DNA from: Sanguibacter keddieii DSM 10542 | GTDB taxonomy: Bacteria > Actinomycetota > Actinomycetes > Actinomycetales > Cellulomonadaceae | Direction: 5' to 3' | DNA length: 64,000 bases | NCBI RefSeq assembly: GCF_000024925.1 | Contig: NC_013521.1 | Location: 992,001 to 1,056,000 of the forward strand | In this document: positions 59,997-64,000 of the stretch, piece by piece | How positions within the stretch are numbered: the first letter of the stretch is position 1 | Layout: each line of letters opens with the position of its first letter | Notes under the pieces: generated by a model | Seen by the model: only the letters and a program-made list of their open reading frames with translations | Told to the model about the DNA's origin: nothing | The model's database searches: none | Program-made: the position numbers and the translations under genes

Positions 59997-60656
59997 TGTC
60001 TCCCCGTTCGCGTGTCCTGCCGCCCGCGTCTGGAGCGGCTGGGTGAGGCCTGCGACGGCGCGCCAGGACGGCACCTGAGGGGTGCCGGGAAGGGCGTCGA
60101 GGCGAAGGTGCCGACGGACTGGTCCGCCGCGCCACCACGCCGAGATCGCGCGACCGGTCCGGGGGTGTCAGACCACGACGGACGGCGGCGGTTCAGGGCG
60201 CTCGCAGGCCGATCGTGTCCTTGATCGGTCTTTTCCACCATGCCCCATGCCCTCCGGTCTGGCTACCGGAGCAGGGGGTGAACGGAGGGTGGCGATACCA
60301 TTCCTTTACCCGGAAACCTGCGGCTGGTCAGCGGTTTTCCGCCGATCTCGATCGTTACCGCTTTGTGATCTACTCAATCTGATCAAATGGTCAGATGTTG
60401 CCTGGGTCACACGGACTTCGTGGTGCGGGTCACGAAGCCCGGCTGTTTGCCAGTGCTTGACGCACGGGGTGCCCCGGTCAAGGATCTGCCATCTCGCGAG
60501 GGATGTCCGCAGTGTCGGTCGCGCCGCGGTCGCGAGGTCTGCGAGGTGCGCGGGCGGCCGGTCGAGGGGACCCCCAGGGAGCGGTGGACACCCCTGCTGC
60601 GCGGACCCTCGCCGAGTAGTCTGGCCGAGACCCTCACACCGAGACCTCGGAGCATC
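59997..60656. other. Long divergent intergenic region proV / ahcY
   Basis: About 660 bases. It contains an AT-rich island (about 60290-60415), unusual for this genome, with the inverted repeat CTGATC-N4-GGTCAG (60379-60394, one mismatch), and a seven-pair hairpin at 60252-60271. These are likely to control the osmoprotectant operon. TAGTCT at 60617 fits ahcY. No protein-coding frame with normal codon use and no clear riboswitch were found. Confidence 0.5.
60617..60622 (+). promoter_or_regulatory. Putative -10 box TAGTCT for ahcY
   Basis: TAGTCT lies 35 bases before the ahcY start and leaves room for the CGGAG ribosome site at 60648-60652. Confidence 0.45.
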
Positions 60657-62177
<1,521 letters not shown>

Positions 62178-62286
62178 CGTGACCGCCCGGACGGTCGGTC
62201 CGAGCGAGCCCGCACCGGCGGTGGACGGCACGTCCGTCCACAGCCGGCCGGGTGCGACCTGGACCGGTCGCGCAGCCCCGACGACG

Positions 62287-63657
62287 ATGGAGAGCATGGA
62301 GACACCGACCTACCTGTGGCGACGGTCCCGGGAGCCGCAGCCTCTCGAGCACGTCGGGTTCTTCAGCGGTGCCTTCAGGTCGCGGACCTGGCGCGAGCTG
62401 GCCTACCTGTTCCTCGTCACGGCATGGTCCGTCGTCGGCTTCGTCTACGTCCTCGCGATGTTCGCCCTCACCGCCGGACTGCTCCTCACCGTCGTCGGGG
62501 GAGGCGGGATCCTCGGCGCCATGATCGTCGGGGCGCGCGGCTTCGGTGCCGCCGACCGCGGTCTCGCCCGCGGCATGCTCCGTGCGGAGATCGACAGGCC
62601 CACCCCGTTCCGCCGCAAGAAGGGCCTGTGGGCCGGGATCTGGTCCATGGTCTGCGACGGCGTCGGCTGGCGGGCCGTGGCCTTCATGGTGCTCCAGCTG
62701 CCGCTCGCGGTCGTCACGCTCGCGCTCGCGGCCGTGTGGCTCGTGGTGCCGCTCGGTGCCATGACCCACTGGTACTGGTCGCGGTACCTCCCGGCCGTGC
62801 CCGACACCCAGGGGGTGCTGCACCGTGGCGCGGAGCTCGTCCCCGACTACTTCGTCGACACGGCGCCCCGCCAGCTCGTCATGGCGGTCGCCGGCATCCT
62901 GCTCTTCTTCGTCGGGGCGGCGGTCGTGCGCGGTCTCGCCCACCTGCACCGCATGCTCGCCGAGGGGCTCCTCGGCCCCACCGAGGCCAGCCTGCGCGTC
63001 GCGAGCCTCGAGCAGTCTCGTGGCCGCGCCGTCGAGGACGCCGACTCCACGCTGCGTCGGATCGAGCGCGACCTGCACGACGGCACCCAGGCGCGGCTCG
63101 TCGCGATCGCGATGCAGCTGGGGGAGGCCAAGGAGCAGGCCGTCACCGCTGGTGCCTCGCGCGAGCTCACCGACCTCATCGCGGCTGCCCACACCTCGAC
63201 CAAGGAGACGCTCGTCGAGCTGCGCGAGCTCTCCCGCGGGATCCACCCACCGGCCCTCGACAACGGTCTCGGGGTCGCCCTCGAGACGCTGGCGGCCCGC
63301 AGCCCGCTGCCGGTCCAGCTCGACGTCGACCTCCCGGGGCCACCGGCCGCCCGCCCGGCCGAGGCGATCGAGACCATCGCGTACTTCTGCGTCACCGAGC
63401 TGCTCACCAACGCCATCAAGCACGCGCAGGCCACGACCATGCACGTGCGCGTGTGGGTCCGCGCCCGGGCGCTGCGCCTCGAGGTCCGCGACGACGGCGT
63501 CGGCGGTGCGGTGGTGCTCGTGCCCGACGCGGAGGGCCACCACAGCGGGCTCGCCGGTCTCACCGAGCGGGTCGGCTCGGTCGACGGCGTCTTCACCATC
63601 ACCAGCCCGCAGGGCGGCCCTACCCTTGTCACGGTCGTCCTGCCGCTGCACGTGTGA
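62287..63657 (+). CDS. Two-component sensor histidine kinase, NarL/HisKA_3 type
   Basis: About 456 residues. The N-terminal half is a membrane sensor with two helix pairs (about residues 35-85 and 120-225) and short loops, similar to the PF13796-type putative sensor. LRRIERDLHDGTQARLVAIAMQLGEAKE is the HisKA_3 dimerisation helix with phospho-acceptor His264. CVTELLTNAIKHAQAT is the N-box, and VRDDGVGGA with SGLAGLTERVGSVDG are the G-boxes. The start is uncertain: GTG 62179, ATG 62287 and ATG 62296 are all in frame; no good ribosome site decides, and residues before 62287 are not hydrophobic. The response regulator follows. Confidence 0.85.
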   Translation: MESMETPTYLWRRSREPQPLEHVGFFSGAFRSRTWRELAYLFLVTAWSVVGFVYVLAMFALTAGLLLTVVGGGGILGAMIVGARGFGAADRGLARGMLRAEIDRPTPFRRKKGLWAGIWSMVCDGVGWRAVAFMVLQLPLAVVTLALAAVWLVVPLGAMTHWYWSRYLPAVPDTQGVLHRGAELVPDYFVDTAPRQLVMAVAGILLFFVGAAVVRGLAHLHRMLAEGLLGPTEASLRVASLEQSRGRAVEDADSTLRRIERDLHDGTQARLVAIAMQLGEAKEQAVTAGASRELTDLIAAAHTSTKETLVELRELSRGIHPPALDNGLGVALETLAARSPLPVQLDVDLPGPPAARPAEAIETIAYFCVTELLTNAIKHAQATTMHVRVWVRARALRLEVRDDGVGGAVVLVPDAEGHHSGLAGLTERVGSVDGVFTITSPQGGPTLVTVVLPLHV

Positions 63658-63727
63658 CGGTCGACCACAGTCCCGCCCTCTTCGCTCGCCCCACCCTCCC
63701 AGCAGCACCCACCGAGAGGCCCGCCCC

Positions 63728-64000
63728 GTGCGTCTGCTCATCGCCGAAGACTCCGTGATCCTCCGCGACGGACTCGTCGCCCTGCTCACCCGCCGCGGGC
63801 ACGAGGTGGTCGGTGCCGTGGGTGACGGCGACCAGCTCCGGGTGCTGCTCGACGGGCTCGACCCCGACCAGGCGCCCGACGTCGTCATCATCGACATCCG
63901 GATGCCGCCGACCTTCACCGACGAGGGGCTGCACGCCGCGCTCGCGATCCGCTCGGCGAATCCCGCCCAGGGCGTCCTGCTGTTCTCGCAGTACGTCGAG
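63728..64000 (+). CDS. Response regulator, receiver domain (partial, NarL type expected)
   Basis: The first 91 codons are in the window. VRLLIAEDSVILRDGLVALL supplies the acidic pocket, and VVIIDIRMPP contains the phospho-acceptor Asp56. The partner kinase is of the HisKA_3 class, so a LuxR-type HTH output domain is expected beyond the edge. GTG 63728 has GAGAGG upstream. It lies 70 bases after the kinase stop, probably in the same transcript. Confidence 0.9.
   Translation, partial: MRLLIAEDSVILRDGLVALLTRRGHEVVGAVGDGDQLRVLLDGLDPDQAPDVVIIDIRMPPTFTDEGLHAALAIRSANPAQGVLLFSQYVE

Noticed and set aside
60240-60656. Possible SAH or c-di-AMP riboswitch before ahcY or proV
   Set aside because: I looked for the conserved helices and loops of both classes and found only isolated matches such as a short hairpin at 60252. 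A covariance-model search would decide.

Overview
The window is high-GC, gene-dense actinobacterial chromosome. It carries WhiB, a DUF3499 protein, a TIGR03089 protein, a DUF5719 protein, galactofuran enzymes (glf, glfT2), GTG/TTG starts, ATGA/GTGA overlaps and several apparently leaderless genes. The combination of DUF6541 membrane proteins, Wzm/Wzt-type exporters and the whiB-manB-ahcY order suggests an actinobacterium, probably of the order Micrococcales. The family-level assignment is inference.

Bases 1-36,500 form a large cell-envelope polysaccharide locus. In order it holds the end of a nucleotide-sugar dehydrogenase, two GT2 glycosyltransferases, a DUF6541 membrane protein and an OatA-like acyltransferase; wecB (+) and wecC (-), which make UDP-ManNAc and UDP-ManNAcA; a segment with looser codon use (about 9.3-19.1 kb) carrying a GT4 enzyme, an unusual GT4-heparinase II/III fusion, a second OatA-like enzyme and a first ABC exporter; a galactofuran operon (glf, glfT2, second ABC exporter, second DUF6541 protein, pyruvyl transferase); rmlB (-); a third acyltransferase; and an operon with a third DUF6541 protein, a MOP-type flippase, a polyprenyl-phosphate-sugar-synthase-like GT2, a DUF2304 protein and two more GT2 enzymes. 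Together these supply UDP-ManNAcA, UDP-Galf and dTDP-rhamnose, assemble glycans on a lipid carrier, export them and decorate them with acyl and pyruvyl groups.

Bases 36,500-42,620 hold a secreted LGFP-repeat protein broken by a single-base homopolymer frameshift, a small secreted partner, and rmlC, rmlD and rmlA on alternating strands, followed by a TIGR03089 gene.

Bases 42,700-53,760 are a conserved actinobacterial core block: whiB, a giant GT2/multi-membrane protein, a DUF5719 protein, a metallopeptidase-like protein without HExxH, a DUF3499 protein, a zinc-ribbon protein, manB, a Trm112-like protein, an SDR, a DUF2945 protein and a cation efflux protein.

Bases 53,760-60,000 hold a secreted protein with six exact-period 90-residue Ig-like repeats, bracketed by two near-identical terminators, and a proV-proW-proX osmoprotectant operon. 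The window ends with ahcY, a NarL-type sensor kinase and the start of its response regulator.

Two patterns run through the window. Most transcription units start at a -10 box of the form TAGGNT or TANNNT, in several cases only 6-10 bases before the start codon, which implies leaderless mRNAs. Convergent genes are separated by long perfect hairpins that can act in both directions. I saw no tRNA, rRNA, CRISPR array, insertion sequence or prophage.
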